Positions 35,214 to 44,134 are shown, numbered from the stretch's first letter. The stretch: 64,000 bases of DNA from Peribacillus kribbensis DSM 17871 (GCF_000430765.1 NZ_KE387238.1:37057-101056); one strand, 5' to 3'. Notes: a model not told the origin generated them from the letters alone. Translations and numbers: made by a program.

Positions 35214-35253
35214 GGACTCCATGGGGGGTACAACATCCCCTTGGAGTCCTTAA
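35214..35253 (-). terminator. Terminator after the helicase gene
   Basis: Ten-base arms AAGGACTCCA and TGGAGTCCTT, with an inner GGGG and CCCC pair, followed on the minus strand by TTTTTTCTGG. Confidence 0.85.
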
Positions 35254-35266
35254 AACGGTTATCGCC

Positions 35267-37492
35267 TTATTCAGTTACCGGCAGCATGCGCAGGAAGGCT
35301 TCTATAAAGGTCTTTGATTCTAATCGTACCGCGACTGAAGGCGGTCTCGTGTTTTTGATATTTTCAAATGGCATGCCGTACCACAGATATTTTTGATCAA
35401 TCATGATAAAAGGAAACGGAAGCTCTCCTGAGAGCTTTTCGTCCGCTTTCACACCTGCAGCCATTCCTCCTGAAATGACCGTTTTCTTCACTTTCGTACG
35501 ATTCACCATCTCCTGCCAATCCTTAGTCAAAACCATTCCCTCCGGCAGGGAGATAAGGATGGAGGATTGGGCACCTGCCAGATCCTGTCTGACTCTTTCC
35601 AAGTTTTTCGCATGAAACCATCCTAGTCTTGGATGATGATTTTTCACCCATGTCCCAATTTCCCCGGGATGAACGGCCTGATGCCCTGATGCCTGGTAAT
35701 CGACCAGCTGCCTGATCGTCTTGCTAGGATAAACATGGCTTCTGATATAATTCATGTCGCTGATATGGATAAACTTGCTCTTGGATCTTGTGATGGCTAC
35801 ATTAATCAGCCGGCTGCTGTCTTTCCCTGTCAGCAGCATACCTGGCCGCGGGAAGGGGTAGGAGTCCACACTGTCAAAAACCATGACCTCCCGCTCACTT
35901 CCCTGGAAACGATGCACCGTCGCCGATGCCAGATTCCCCTGCGCCTTTTCTTCCTTATACAAATCATCAAGCAGAATGCCCATTAAATCAGCCTGGGCCC
36001 TGTAAGGAGTCACATAGCCGATGGACCTGCTCCCCGCCTCATACGACTCGTGAATAACCTGAAAGGCTTGAAAGAGATGCCAGGGATTCAAACGCGAATT
36101 CGAGAGCCTTGCACTGATGCTGTGCTCCCCCGTATAGCTGGTATCCACCAAAACAGATGCCTTTCCAGGAAACGGAGCAAGCCCGGCCGCTTGTTCACGG
36201 TTTTCCCTTACACTCTCATGATCCTCCACCAGGGAGTGATAAATATAGTTATTTGTAAAAGCCGAGATGTCAGGATGCATCCGCCTCTGCTGATTCAAAA
36301 GGAACAGCTGTGGATGAAGATCACCGTCTTTATTGGGCGCCACCCCTGCTTTTTCAAAGATATCCTTTCGCAGCCACTCATCTGCCGCATGGCTTCTGGA
36401 GGCCGCAATAGGAGGCAGCTGCTTAAAATCTCCGCATACAATGACCCTTTTTCCAAGCGATGCAGCAAATGCGGCCTGCGGGATATACGCCTGGCTGATT
36501 TCATCGACGATCACTAAATCATATTCATTTTCATAGATTGCAGGGTCTGTTGCGGCTTTCGCAAGGGTCGTCCCGATAATATCCGCATCCTTCATGAACT
36601 GGACTTCCTTCTGCCTGATTTTTTCCAGCACTCTGGCAATCTTGGTTTCAATCTCAAGCAGACGGCCCGAATCCCTCTGGCTGTAGGAGCCGATGAGATC
36701 CTGCTTTAAAAGCCGCCTTTCCTCTGTGAGCTGCCATTTATCCTGAGCAAGTTCAGGAAACTGTTTTTCCAGCAGGGCAGCTGTGGCAATGCTTTGGGCA
36801 AGCTCCGCACTCTGGGAACCAAACCGGAGAATGTCTCCTTCATGAAACATGTCCTTTTTTTCCAAAAAAGAATATACTTCGTTCATCAGCACATCTACCG
36901 CCTGATTGCTGTGCGATAAAATCAAAACTCTCTGCTTCTTTTTATATTTATTGGCCGCAACTCTTGCAAGCGTATAAGTCTTCCCGGTCCCAGGAGGTCC
37001 CCAGACAAAGGTTGCTGAATTGTACTTCGACCGTAAAATCAGCTCATGAAGGCTGCTCTTGGTTTCCTTTGGATGCAGGGATTCCCCTGAGGGCTCCATC
37101 AGGCTTTTTATTCTTTTACGTTTTCGCTTGCTTGTTTTCATTTCATCCAGACGGGAGGATAACTCATCAAGAAGCTTCCAGGGATCGTGATATAAAAAGC
37201 CCTCAGGAATCAAATCTCCAATGTGCCGGGTAAAGCTGATGATGACTCCTCTTCCTTCAGAAGAAAGGATCCTGCCCTCTTCACTGGTTCCCTGCCATTC
37301 AAAACGCACTTCTGTTCCATTGGGAATCCGGATGTTTTCCCCACTTTCAAAAAAATAAGAATAAGTATCCGAGCTTGCTGCCAGATGGCCATTCTTAAGA
37401 TAATATTTTGTACTTCCATATTTCTTCAGGTGATAAATTTCCGCTGACAGTGCATCCTGCCATTCGGCGATATATTTTAAAGTTGAGGTCAT
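35267..37492 (-). CDS. Superfamily 1B DNA/RNA helicase with C-terminal PLD-like domain
   Basis: Dna2/Nam7-type helicase of 741 residues. Walker A GPPGTGKT near residue 165-172, Walker B IVDEISQA, motif III GDFKQLPPI, motif IV QQRRMHPDIS, motif V TVHRFQGSEREVMV and motif VI NVAITRSKSK. The last 110 residues (from about GWFHAKNLERV) resemble a phospholipase-D-like nuclease fold, ending FIMIDQKYLWYGMPFEN, where HxK is replaced. The tail therefore looks non-catalytic. 120 residues upstream of Walker A form a beta-rich accessory domain. Single-gene unit; role unknown, probably nucleic-acid repair or defence. Confidence 0.87.
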   Translation of the reverse strand: MTSTLKYIAEWQDALSAEIYHLKKYGSTKYYLKNGHLAASSDTYSYFFESGENIRIPNGTEVRFEWQGTSEEGRILSSEGRGVIISFTRHIGDLIPEGFLYHDPWKLLDELSSRLDEMKTSKRKRKRIKSLMEPSGESLHPKETKSSLHELILRSKYNSATFVWGPPGTGKTYTLARVAANKYKKKQRVLILSHSNQAVDVLMNEVYSFLEKKDMFHEGDILRFGSQSAELAQSIATAALLEKQFPELAQDKWQLTEERRLLKQDLIGSYSQRDSGRLLEIETKIARVLEKIRQKEVQFMKDADIIGTTLAKAATDPAIYENEYDLVIVDEISQAYIPQAAFAASLGKRVIVCGDFKQLPPIAASRSHAADEWLRKDIFEKAGVAPNKDGDLHPQLFLLNQQRRMHPDISAFTNNYIYHSLVEDHESVRENREQAAGLAPFPGKASVLVDTSYTGEHSISARLSNSRLNPWHLFQAFQVIHESYEAGSRSIGYVTPYRAQADLMGILLDDLYKEEKAQGNLASATVHRFQGSEREVMVFDSVDSYPFPRPGMLLTGKDSSRLINVAITRSKSKFIHISDMNYIRSHVYPSKTIRQLVDYQASGHQAVHPGEIGTWVKNHHPRLGWFHAKNLERVRQDLAGAQSSILISLPEGMVLTKDWQEMVNRTKVKKTVISGGMAAGVKADEKLSGELPFPFIMIDQKYLWYGMPFENIKNTRPPSVAVRLESKTFIEAFLRMLPVTE

Positions 37493-37516
37493 TGCTAGTA
37501 CTTCCTTACTGTAAAA

Positions 37517-37544
37517 AAGGAGACGGCCGCATGGCCTGCTCCTT
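37517..37544 (-). terminator. Terminator after the metallo-hydrolase gene
   Basis: Stems AAGGAG/CTCCTT and GGCC/GGCC with a GCAT loop, then a T run on the minus strand. It lies between this gene and the helicase start. Confidence 0.8.
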
Positions 37545-37618
37545 CATAAAATTCTATTTAGATGGGCTGTACACCCAAACATTATATAACTATAACATGT
37601 TTCAGTTAAAAACACAGC

Positions 37619-38539
37619 CTACAGCCAAAGAGTCTCCCCGATCAGAAGCGCCTTCAGTGAACGTTCCGCAAGCTTCCTCTTTTCCCATTCTGCCAATAGC
37701 CGCCCTAACGCTTCCGGCCCTGTGTCATCCGCTAGTCGGTAAGCACCGTAATGCATGGGGATGAAAAGCTTTCCGTTCATTTCTAAAAATGCCTTTACTG
37801 CATCTTCCGGGTTTATATGGGAAACCGACATGAACCATTCCGGCTCGTATGCCCCGATCGGCATTAAAATAATATCGAGCTCAAATTTCTCCCCGATTTC
37901 CTTAAACCCCCGGAAGTATCCGGAGTCTCCAGCGAAATAGATCGACCGGCCTTCCTCAGGCTCCATGATCCAGCCTCCCCAATGGGAGGTGTTGGTATCC
38001 CGGAGTGTTCTCCTGGTCCAATGCTGGGCAGGCACAAACGTCAGCTTAAGCCCTGCGTGTGTAAAGTCTTCCCACCAATCTGCCTCAATCACCTTCTGGT
38101 ATCCTTTCTTATTGAAAAGGGCCTTCAGTCCCGCAGGCACATAAAAGACGGGAGATCCTCCGATCTTTTTGATTGTCCCAAAATCAAGATGATCATAGTG
38201 TCCATGAGAGATTACCACAATATCAATGGCAGGAAGTTGTTCGATCGGAACGCCAGGAAGGGTCAGCCTTTTTTGCACACCCATTCTCCTTGCCCAGACT
38301 GGGTCCGTCAAAATGTTCAAGCCGTCCATCTGAATCAGGAAAGTAGAATGCCCGATCCAGGTAACGGAAGCCCTTGTTGTATTTTTCTTGATTTTTTCTG
38401 CCTGAATTTCAGGGGCATGGGGAATCTGTGTGATGAGGTCTTTCTTTTTCCCCCTTCGCTCCTTCGACCACCTCAGCATATCCCGAACGCCTTTTACATT
38501 TTCAATTCCATCCATATTTGCATATATTCTGCGTGCCAT
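37619..38539 (-). CDS. MBL-fold metallo-hydrolase (NAPE-PLD/UlaG-like)
   Basis: Metallo-beta-lactamase-fold phosphodiesterase family. TRASVTWIGHSTFLIQ precedes the metal motif VISHGHYDHLD (HxHxDH), with FVPAQHW, IYFAGDSGYF (bridging Asp) and IPMHYGAYR as later ligands. 306 residues. The set of motifs is that of NAPE-PLD-like proteins, whose bacterial substrates are mostly unknown. Transcribed alone, just upstream of the helicase but separated by a terminator. Confidence 0.87.
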   Translation of the reverse strand: MARRIYANMDGIENVKGVRDMLRWSKERRGKKKDLITQIPHAPEIQAEKIKKNTTRASVTWIGHSTFLIQMDGLNILTDPVWARRMGVQKRLTLPGVPIEQLPAIDIVVISHGHYDHLDFGTIKKIGGSPVFYVPAGLKALFNKKGYQKVIEADWWEDFTHAGLKLTFVPAQHWTRRTLRDTNTSHWGGWIMEPEEGRSIYFAGDSGYFRGFKEIGEKFELDIILMPIGAYEPEWFMSVSHINPEDAVKAFLEMNGKLFIPMHYGAYRLADDTGPEALGRLLAEWEKRKLAERSLKALLIGETLWL

Positions 38540-38677
38540 CTATAACTCTCCTTCTATTCCCGGTCATTAGCTGATTCTATTATTCCATATTTTTTTAGTT
38601 TCTAAAATGAAAAGGTAGATTAATCCATCCATCAGGGTGGTACTAGTAAAGAAATTGACATTAAGGGAGCTGTTGGC

Positions 38678-39037
38678 ATGAAGGAGGATAAACAGAGCTA
38701 TTACGTCGATATCGCAAACGGAGAGGTTCTGCAGGAAAGGATAGACGGAAGCCCCAATTTCCGCATCTATGCAAATGAGGAAGAATTGGCGGACTTAAGA
38801 GGCTGGTTCAGGGCAAATTATAATGACGATCTCAAAACATTTTCAAGATCGCATGTCCCTTTTTTAGAGCCCTCCAAAGATTCGCAGAATGATAAATATG
38901 AACACTCCATGAATGAAATTTACAAAATGATCTATGACCTTGGCGATGAGGAAGCCCGGAATTTCATTGAGGAACAAAATCTGTTAATTTCCTATAACGA
39001 AAATGACCGTGATGACATTGAACGCATGAAGGAATAA
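38678..39037 (+). CDS. Hypothetical protein (119 aa)
   Basis: Acidic soluble protein beginning MKEDKQSYYVDIANGEVLQE with NFRIYANEEELADLRGWF near residue 30 and a helical C-terminus (EEARNFIEEQNLLISYNEND). ATG at 38678 follows GGGAGCTGTTGGC. I do not recognise a family, though composition and codon use look native. It is followed by a very stable hairpin. Confidence 0.7.
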   Translation: MKEDKQSYYVDIANGEVLQERIDGSPNFRIYANEEELADLRGWFRANYNDDLKTFSRSHVPFLEPSKDSQNDKYEHSMNEIYKMIYDLGDEEARNFIEEQNLLISYNENDRDDIERMKE

Positions 39038-39045
39038 TCCACGCC

Positions 39046-39083
39046 AGCAATCCCCCCGGGTATTAGAAGCCGGGGGGATTGCT
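39046..39083 (+). terminator. Strong hairpin after the 119-aa gene
   Basis: Perfect 14-base arms AGCAATCCCCCCGG and CCGGGGGGATTGCT around a ten-base loop. It lacks a long T-tract but is positioned as a terminator. Confidence 0.7.
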
Positions 39084-39167
39084 GCTTCAAGGACATAAAA
39101 TGACTATCTCCCAAAAATATACATTTTATGGTAATATGGTGGATAATGGATATTCAGGGGGTAACAA

Positions 39168-39445
39168 ATGAAAAATATTCTAGTTGTTTTACTATGCAGC
39201 CCATTCCTGATGAACAGTTGAAAGAAACGTTATCCGGATTAAAAAATGATCGTCTTTCTTATGATCAATTGATGTTTGGAGATGAATCAAAGAACATCCC
39301 AAAACAAGCTAATTATATCGTCGGCTATAAAATCCTGCAGAGTTATTTAAAGCAGCATCCGCAAGAAAAAGTTGAAGACTGGACCACCCTGGATACAAAT
39401 AAAATTATTCAAAACAGTGATTATGCAGATTTGATCAACAAATAA
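39168..39445 (+). pseudogene. Remnant of a DUF2268-type lipoprotein
   Basis: An ATG at 39168 behind CAGGGGGTAACAA starts a lipoprotein-like signal (MKNILVVLLCSPFLMNS) that runs into TGA after 17 codons. In a different frame the DNA then encodes a typical DUF2268 C-terminus, NYIVGYKILQSYLKQHPQEK and TTLDTNKIIQNSDYADLI. The HExxH zinc-protease core is missing. A frameshift plus an internal deletion has therefore inactivated the gene. Confidence 0.65.
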
Positions 39446-39454
39446 AATTTCTAT

Positions 39455-39919
39455 TTATTCCTCTGCTAAAATAGACGCCACAGCCTCCTCAATTTCCTGA
39501 TAGCTTGTGCATCTGCATATATTGGATTGCATCCATTCTTTTATGACAGCCTTGTCAGCATGCGGCTGCTTTTCGGCGAGGGAATGGCAGACCATAATGA
39601 AGCCGGGAGTGCAGTACCCGCACTGAAAGGCAAAATGCTTGATGAAGGATGCTTGCGTTTTCGTGTTGATTAAACCTTCAATCGTCGTGACTTTATGTCC
39701 CTCGGCTTCGATGGCAAGCATGATGCAGGATTTCATGGGAATTCCGTCTACCAGAACCGTGCAGGCACCACAGTCGCCATTCAGGCAGCCAGGCTTTGCT
39801 CCTGTCAGACCGAGTTTTCCGCGGAGCACTCCCAGAAGGGTATCAGCCGGCCTGAATACAATGTCTTTATCCTCATCATTTACGGACAGTATTAATACTT
39901 TTTTATTTGTTTCAGGCAT
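39455..39919 (-). CDS. pucE: Xanthine dehydrogenase-type [2Fe-2S] subunit
   Basis: Electron-transfer subunit of a molybdenum hydroxylase. The plant-type ferredoxin cluster is GCLNGDCGACTVLVDG with its last cysteine in KSCIML. The second cluster domain is FQCGYCTPGFIM with SNICRCTSYQ. About 154 residues. I take ATG 39919 because GGGAGG is nine bases upstream; a TTG nine bases earlier touches that site. Last gene of the D-C-E order, overlapping the FAD subunit. Confidence 0.9.
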   Translation of the reverse strand: MPETNKKVLILSVNDEDKDIVFRPADTLLGVLRGKLGLTGAKPGCLNGDCGACTVLVDGIPMKSCIMLAIEAEGHKVTTIEGLINTKTQASFIKHFAFQCGYCTPGFIMVCHSLAEKQPHADKAVIKEWMQSNICRCTSYQEIEEAVASILAEE

Positions 39920-40754
39920 TCTGCTCAACCTCCCATACAGTGAGTATATCGGTCAATGTATTTTTCAAAACAAAAAGGCGGTATTCCGCAGAACCTTCAA
40001 TATCATTCAAAACCGGTGCTGGAATATGGCGCAGTGCACGGTCCATTCTCACATCCAGGGTTCCATCTTTTCTATTCAGCTCATCTTCCATTCGTTTTGA
40101 ACGAAAAGGAAAAGAACATAGACCGCTGAATGCTGCCCTGATTTCCCCTTTCGCCTTTAGGGCAGCTATTGTGACGAGCGGATAGCCCGTTTCCCACTGC
40201 TGCCTGATTTTCACACTCATATATGGCATTCCTAGAAAATCTTTTCTTGTCAGGGTCTGGATTAGGAACTCTCCCCTTCCAAGCTGCATCGTCTGCTGAA
40301 AGGCTTCATGGGCTGGAAGGATTTTCACCCCTTGTGGTCCGCCTATGACAAATAAGCTGTCTGTCAACAATAGGGGCAGGACGGCTTCCCTGTAAAAGAT
40401 TTCGCCGCAGATATTTCCTCCAAGCGTTATTTTATTACGGGCTGTATGGTCCGCAATTTCTTTTGACACAGAAGTTAATAAAGGAAAGGCGTTTCTTTCT
40501 TCAATTTGGGTTAACGTCAGGGAAGATCCAAGAACGAGGTAGTCCTCTCCCAATATATGCTCTCTGCATTCGTGAATGGCTTTAATATCGATAACGGCTT
40601 TGGTTTGAATCAAGTCCAGGCGGAGCAGCGTAATAATTTCGGTTCCGCCTGAATAATAAAGGGGAAGCATTTTCTGTCTGTCCAGCTGTTCATGAAGCCT
40701 GGCTGCCTCCTCAATGGACTCTGGCTTATAGTAGTCAAAATCAACAGGAATCAT
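39912..40754 (-). CDS. pucC: Xanthine dehydrogenase-type FAD-binding subunit
   Basis: Medium subunit of a three-subunit molybdenum hydroxylase. FAD-binding elements are PLYYSGGTEIITLLRL, a pyrophosphate-binding region, ARNKITLGGNICGEIFYREA and the C-terminal CO_deh_flav_C region (GYPLVTIAALKAKGEIRAAF). 280 residues. Its ATG overlaps the stop of the molybdopterin subunit by four bases behind GGAGGGTAAAAG. The flavin passes electrons from the Fe-S subunit to NAD or another acceptor. Confidence 0.88.
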   Translation of the reverse strand: MIPVDFDYYKPESIEEAARLHEQLDRQKMLPLYYSGGTEIITLLRLDLIQTKAVIDIKAIHECREHILGEDYLVLGSSLTLTQIEERNAFPLLTSVSKEIADHTARNKITLGGNICGEIFYREAVLPLLLTDSLFVIGGPQGVKILPAHEAFQQTMQLGRGEFLIQTLTRKDFLGMPYMSVKIRQQWETGYPLVTIAALKAKGEIRAAFSGLCSFPFRSKRMEDELNRKDGTLDVRMDRALRHIPAPVLNDIEGSAEYRLFVLKNTLTDILTVWEVEQNA

Positions 40755-43072
40755 CTTTTACCCTCCTGCAGGGTCCTCCAGATCAACTCCGGAATCAGAG
40801 GAAGATGTATCATTTCTACTCCAGCTGCAATGGACAGTGCGTTCGCAAGTGCTGCAGGCATTCCAAGCAGTCCATGCTCCCCCGCTCCCCTTGCGCCAAA
40901 AGGGGCTTCCACATGAGGAGTATTCACGAACTCCACTACATACTTGGGCTGTTCCCCGTACCGGATCGGACGATACGTCCGCAGCTGAAAATTCAGCACT
41001 CTCCCCATCTCATCGAAATAAAATGTCTCCCTTCCTGCAAAAGAGAGCCCCATGCTCATCGCCCCCATCACCTGGCCCCTTGCAGCCCTTTCATTGAGCA
41101 CTCTTCCAATATCCACCACTGAAATCGCCTTTAGAATCCTGTATGTGCAGTCCCTGGTATCAAACTCCACTTGGACGGCCTGTGCCCCTACAGCCCATTC
41201 AGGCCCTGGCCTTCCTGCACCTGTTTCTTTATCTATATTGGTCATGTTCCGGAGAATATAGCTACCCCTGCCTATGATCTGCCCGCCAATCGCATTTCCA
41301 TTTGGATAGGTGTACCCATATACAACTTCCTTGAAAGAGAGGCCGATCTCAGGCTCCGCCTTTACAAATACTCGTCCCGAATCAATGTCCAGATCCTCTT
41401 CCCGAACCCTTAATGCACAGGAAGCAATCTCCTTGATCTGGCGGATCGCATCTTCTGCAGCCGCCATCACAGCCCTTCCTCCCATCAAGGTCCCCCTGCT
41501 GGCCACAGTCTTCCAATGCTCCGGCGTAGTCTGGGTATCAACGGTCATCTTGACATGGATCATTTCAACCGGAAGCCGCAGTTTTTCCGCCAGCATCTGG
41601 GCCAGAATGGTTTTCGTCCCCGTTCCTATTTCCACAACTCCCGACATCAAATTCACGCTTCCATCCGGGTTAAAGGTCAGGATCACACCCGAGCTTGCAT
41701 TTGTATCGATCGTGGAGTTCTTCCATACACACGCTATACCTGCCGCCCGGACTTTACGGGGGTCATGCCCCGCATTGGGCTCCCATTCCTCTTCCATGAT
41801 GTCCTTCAGCCTTTGAATGCAGCCCCTCACATCCCCTACATTGCTTTTGTTCACCAAAACCTGGGTTGGGGTTGTATGCCCCGGCAGAATAGCATTCTTA
41901 AAGCGAAGTTCAAGCGGATCCATCCCAAGTTTTTTCGCCAGAAGGTCCATGGTCCTCTCAAAGGCAAACAGCACTTCCGAATGTGCAAACCCCCGAAATG
42001 GTGCCGGATATGGGTGATTGGTATATAAGCAGTACGAATCGCACCATATATGTTCAATATGATAAGGCCCCGTACAATCCACAGCCCCTGCCCTGCATAA
42101 ATCAGGCGATTTATCCGCATAGGCGCCTCCGTCAAAAAGATAGAGTATTTCAGCAGACTTCAGGATCCCTTCAGAGGTGCAGCCCAGTCTGATCGTGGCA
42201 TCAAGCCCAATATGGCATGGTGCTGTCAGGATGTCTTCTTCCCTCATGTATCTCAGCTTTACCCTTTTCCCCCCTACGGCCCTTGATGCAATGAAGGCCA
42301 AGAACTCCCATTGTACAGATGCCTTCCCTCCATATGCGCCTCCTACCAGCGGCGTTTTTACGATGATTTTTCCTGCTTCAATATCAAAATACGAACCTAT
42401 TAATTTCTTGATCATAAAGGGCGCCTGAGAGGAGGAAGTGATCAAAACATCTCCATCAGCCCGGATTTCAGCCGTACAGCTTCTCGTTTCTATGGCCGCA
42501 TGGTCGGACGGACCGAAAGAATAACGTCCCTCAACAAATACAGCACTTTCACCGATTCCCCTGCTGAGATCCCCTTTTCGGATTTTTGTTTTGTGGGCGA
42601 TATTTGTTCCTGGTTCTGGATATACATTCTGTCCTCTTTTATAATGTTCAACATGTTCATGGACCAAGGGAGCACCAGCCTGATACGCCTGGCTTGGGGA
42701 GTTCACTGCTGAAAGCGGCTCATAGTCGACCTTTATCAGGGAAGCAGCCAGAGCTGCCTTATCGAGCTTTTCAGCCACGACCAGGCACACGGCCTCACCA
42801 TGATGGCGGACCTTTCCCTGTGCAAGAGGCGGCCTGTCCGTGATCTCTTCACCTGTCAGAGGCAGGCCTTCCCCTGTTAAAATCGCACGGACTCCGCTTA
42901 CCTTCTCCGCTTCACGGGTATCGATGGATTTGATCAGGGCATGAGCAAAAGGGCTTGTCACGAGCCTCGCATGATATATACCTGCAGAGCTGAAATCATC
43001 TGTATACCTCGCCTTTCCTGTCACTTTATCAGGCGCTTCTTTCCGGATTACGCTTTTCCCGATGATATTCAT
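40751..43072 (-). CDS. pucD: Xanthine dehydrogenase-type molybdopterin-binding subunit
   Basis: Catalytic large subunit, 773 residues. N-terminal a/b hammerhead (GKSVIRKEAPDKVTGKARYT) and Moco-binding domains with VGGAYGGKASVQWEF, PAPFRGFAHSEVLFAFE, VEIGTGTKTILAQ, and near the C-terminus GARGAGEHGLLG carrying the active-site Glu. The closest match by gene set is B. subtilis PucD, oxidising hypoxanthine or xanthine, but other aldehyde or purine hydroxylases share all motifs. The usual maturation genes (pucA/xdhC, mobA) are absent here, so they must be elsewhere. Confidence 0.88.
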   Translation of the reverse strand: MNIIGKSVIRKEAPDKVTGKARYTDDFSSAGIYHARLVTSPFAHALIKSIDTREAEKVSGVRAILTGEGLPLTGEEITDRPPLAQGKVRHHGEAVCLVVAEKLDKAALAASLIKVDYEPLSAVNSPSQAYQAGAPLVHEHVEHYKRGQNVYPEPGTNIAHKTKIRKGDLSRGIGESAVFVEGRYSFGPSDHAAIETRSCTAEIRADGDVLITSSSQAPFMIKKLIGSYFDIEAGKIIVKTPLVGGAYGGKASVQWEFLAFIASRAVGGKRVKLRYMREEDILTAPCHIGLDATIRLGCTSEGILKSAEILYLFDGGAYADKSPDLCRAGAVDCTGPYHIEHIWCDSYCLYTNHPYPAPFRGFAHSEVLFAFERTMDLLAKKLGMDPLELRFKNAILPGHTTPTQVLVNKSNVGDVRGCIQRLKDIMEEEWEPNAGHDPRKVRAAGIACVWKNSTIDTNASSGVILTFNPDGSVNLMSGVVEIGTGTKTILAQMLAEKLRLPVEMIHVKMTVDTQTTPEHWKTVASRGTLMGGRAVMAAAEDAIRQIKEIASCALRVREEDLDIDSGRVFVKAEPEIGLSFKEVVYGYTYPNGNAIGGQIIGRGSYILRNMTNIDKETGAGRPGPEWAVGAQAVQVEFDTRDCTYRILKAISVVDIGRVLNERAARGQVMGAMSMGLSFAGRETFYFDEMGRVLNFQLRTYRPIRYGEQPKYVVEFVNTPHVEAPFGARGAGEHGLLGMPAALANALSIAAGVEMIHLPLIPELIWRTLQEGKR

Positions 43073-43222
43073 CTTCCTGCCTCCCTGCTGAACCGATTCT
43101 TATGTATCAAAGGCAGCCATATGTCCTCTATATTTGAAAGCTGTCAGTTTTTTGTAATTGGCGGGATCTCTCCTTCCAAAGTCAGGAAATCCCTTTGTCA
43201 TTATATGTGCCTTCAGGGGCAC

Positions 43223-43714
43223 TCATTCTGAGGATTTTTGAACCTTCTTCCGTTTTTGCCGCCTGATTTGAAAATGAAGCAGCTGCAGGAAAACAGCCAC
43301 CAGTATACCTATTAACGTATCCCGTATCCGGTCTGCCGGGTAATGTTTGGATTCGTGCTCAAGCCCTATGACTAACAACACACTCAATGCCGTCTGTTCC
43401 ATCACTTTAACATCCATCCCCAGACAGAGTGCAGTTAACATCCCCAAAAATATAGACAGTGCCAAAGTAAGATAGCCGGGTGAAACATGCGAGAAAAACA
43501 GTACAGTGAACATTACGCCAATGATGGTCCCAATGATCCTCTGGATGGAGAAGCGAACAGATTTTTCCAGGCTCGGCTGCACACAAAGGATAACCGACAA
43601 AGGAGCAAGATAAGGGTGTATGGAGCCAAAAAATTCGGCCGTTTTCCACGCGAAAGAAGAACCGGCCGCCAGCTTGCAAAGGTAAATGAATTTATGCAGA
43701 AATGGTTTTTCCAT
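43223..43714 (-). CDS. FUSC-family (aromatic acid exporter-like) membrane protein
   Basis: Membrane protein of about 163 residues with roughly four to five helices (PYLAPLSVILCVQPSLEKSV, IIGTIIGVMFTVLFFSHV, ALSIFLGMLTALCLG) and a basic tail (FQIRRQKRKKVQK). The pattern 'helix with QPS - RIIGTIIG' is typical of FUSC/ArAE N-terminal halves; this one lacks the cytosolic half, as in some small Bacillus members. I choose ATG 43714 (AGAGGTGCCT upstream); a longer reading would run through the divergent gene. Adjacent to the xanthine dehydrogenase genes, same strand. Confidence 0.75.
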   Translation of the reverse strand: MEKPFLHKFIYLCKLAAGSSFAWKTAEFFGSIHPYLAPLSVILCVQPSLEKSVRFSIQRIIGTIIGVMFTVLFFSHVSPGYLTLALSIFLGMLTALCLGMDVKVMEQTALSVLLVIGLEHESKHYPADRIRDTLIGILVAVFLQLLHFQIRRQKRKKVQKSSE

Positions 43715-43757
43715 AGGCACCTCTTGAAAAATGGAGTAGAGGTTATTATTTGTCACT

Positions 43758-43970
43758 ATGATAAGGTTCATCCAAGATAATTGGGGATCCAGGAAAGGTA
43801 CAAACTGGATATGGCTGATACTCATAGCCGCGCTTGTATTCATGAATTCCTTGGCCAATCTACAGCACCGGAAGATGCAACCCCCTTTATGGCTGTCTGG
43901 TATATCCATAGGTTTACTTGGCCCCTTAATAGCTGTCGCAGCTGGTGATATGTTTACGGAATGGATGTAA
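43758..43970 (+). CDS. Small membrane protein ORF, overlaps next ORF
   Basis: 70 codons with two hydrophobic segments (WIWLILIAALVFMNSLANL and WLSGISIGLLGPLIAVAAG). The start is weakly supported (no clear ribosome site at 43758). Its stop lies inside ATGGATGTAA, which also contains the start of the next ORF, so the two are either coupled genes or one gene split by a frameshift. Confidence 0.5.
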   Translation: MIRFIQDNWGSRKGTNWIWLILIAALVFMNSLANLQHRKMQPPLWLSGISIGLLGPLIAVAAGDMFTEWM

Positions 43971-44122
43971 AAACCGGCGGCACCGGAGAAGGAGCAGCAA
44001 TTGCAGCTGCTTTCATGGGTATCATTCTTGTACTGGATGGGGTCATCTATCTAATTTCTGGGATTGTGATAAGCGGCCAAAGGTTCAGCATAGCAGAAAA
44101 ACAGGTAAAAAAGGCTGTCTGA
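43961..44122 (+). CDS. Small membrane protein ORF downstream of and overlapping 43758-43970
   Basis: 53 codons starting MDVKTGGTGEGAAIAAAFMG with one clear membrane helix (AFMGIILVLDGVIYLISGIV) and a charged end (SIAEKQVKKAV). It overlaps the preceding ORF by ten bases. Reading through in this frame before the ATG gives YVYG, so a single frameshifted three-helix protein is equally possible. No family recognised. Confidence 0.5.
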   Translation: MDVKTGGTGEGAAIAAAFMGIILVLDGVIYLISGIVISGQRFSIAEKQVKKAV

Positions 44123-44134
44123 GGAGATGATCCA

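Noticed and set aside
41516..42028. Plus-strand ORF of 170 codons inside the molybdopterin subunit gene
   Set aside because: The opposite strand encodes conserved Moco-binding motifs throughout; the ORF is a by-product of codon bias. The same applies to long antisense ORFs in clpE and the helicase.
39455..43072. Carbon monoxide dehydrogenase (CoxMSL)
   Set aside because: I did not see the Cys-containing active-site loop typical of CoxL; the subunit set and organism fit a purine-type hydroxylase better.
43714..43909. 65-codon N-terminal extension of the FUSC-family protein
   Set aside because: It is not hydrophobic in the family pattern, and the downstream ATG has a ribosome site; the extension overlaps a divergent small gene.
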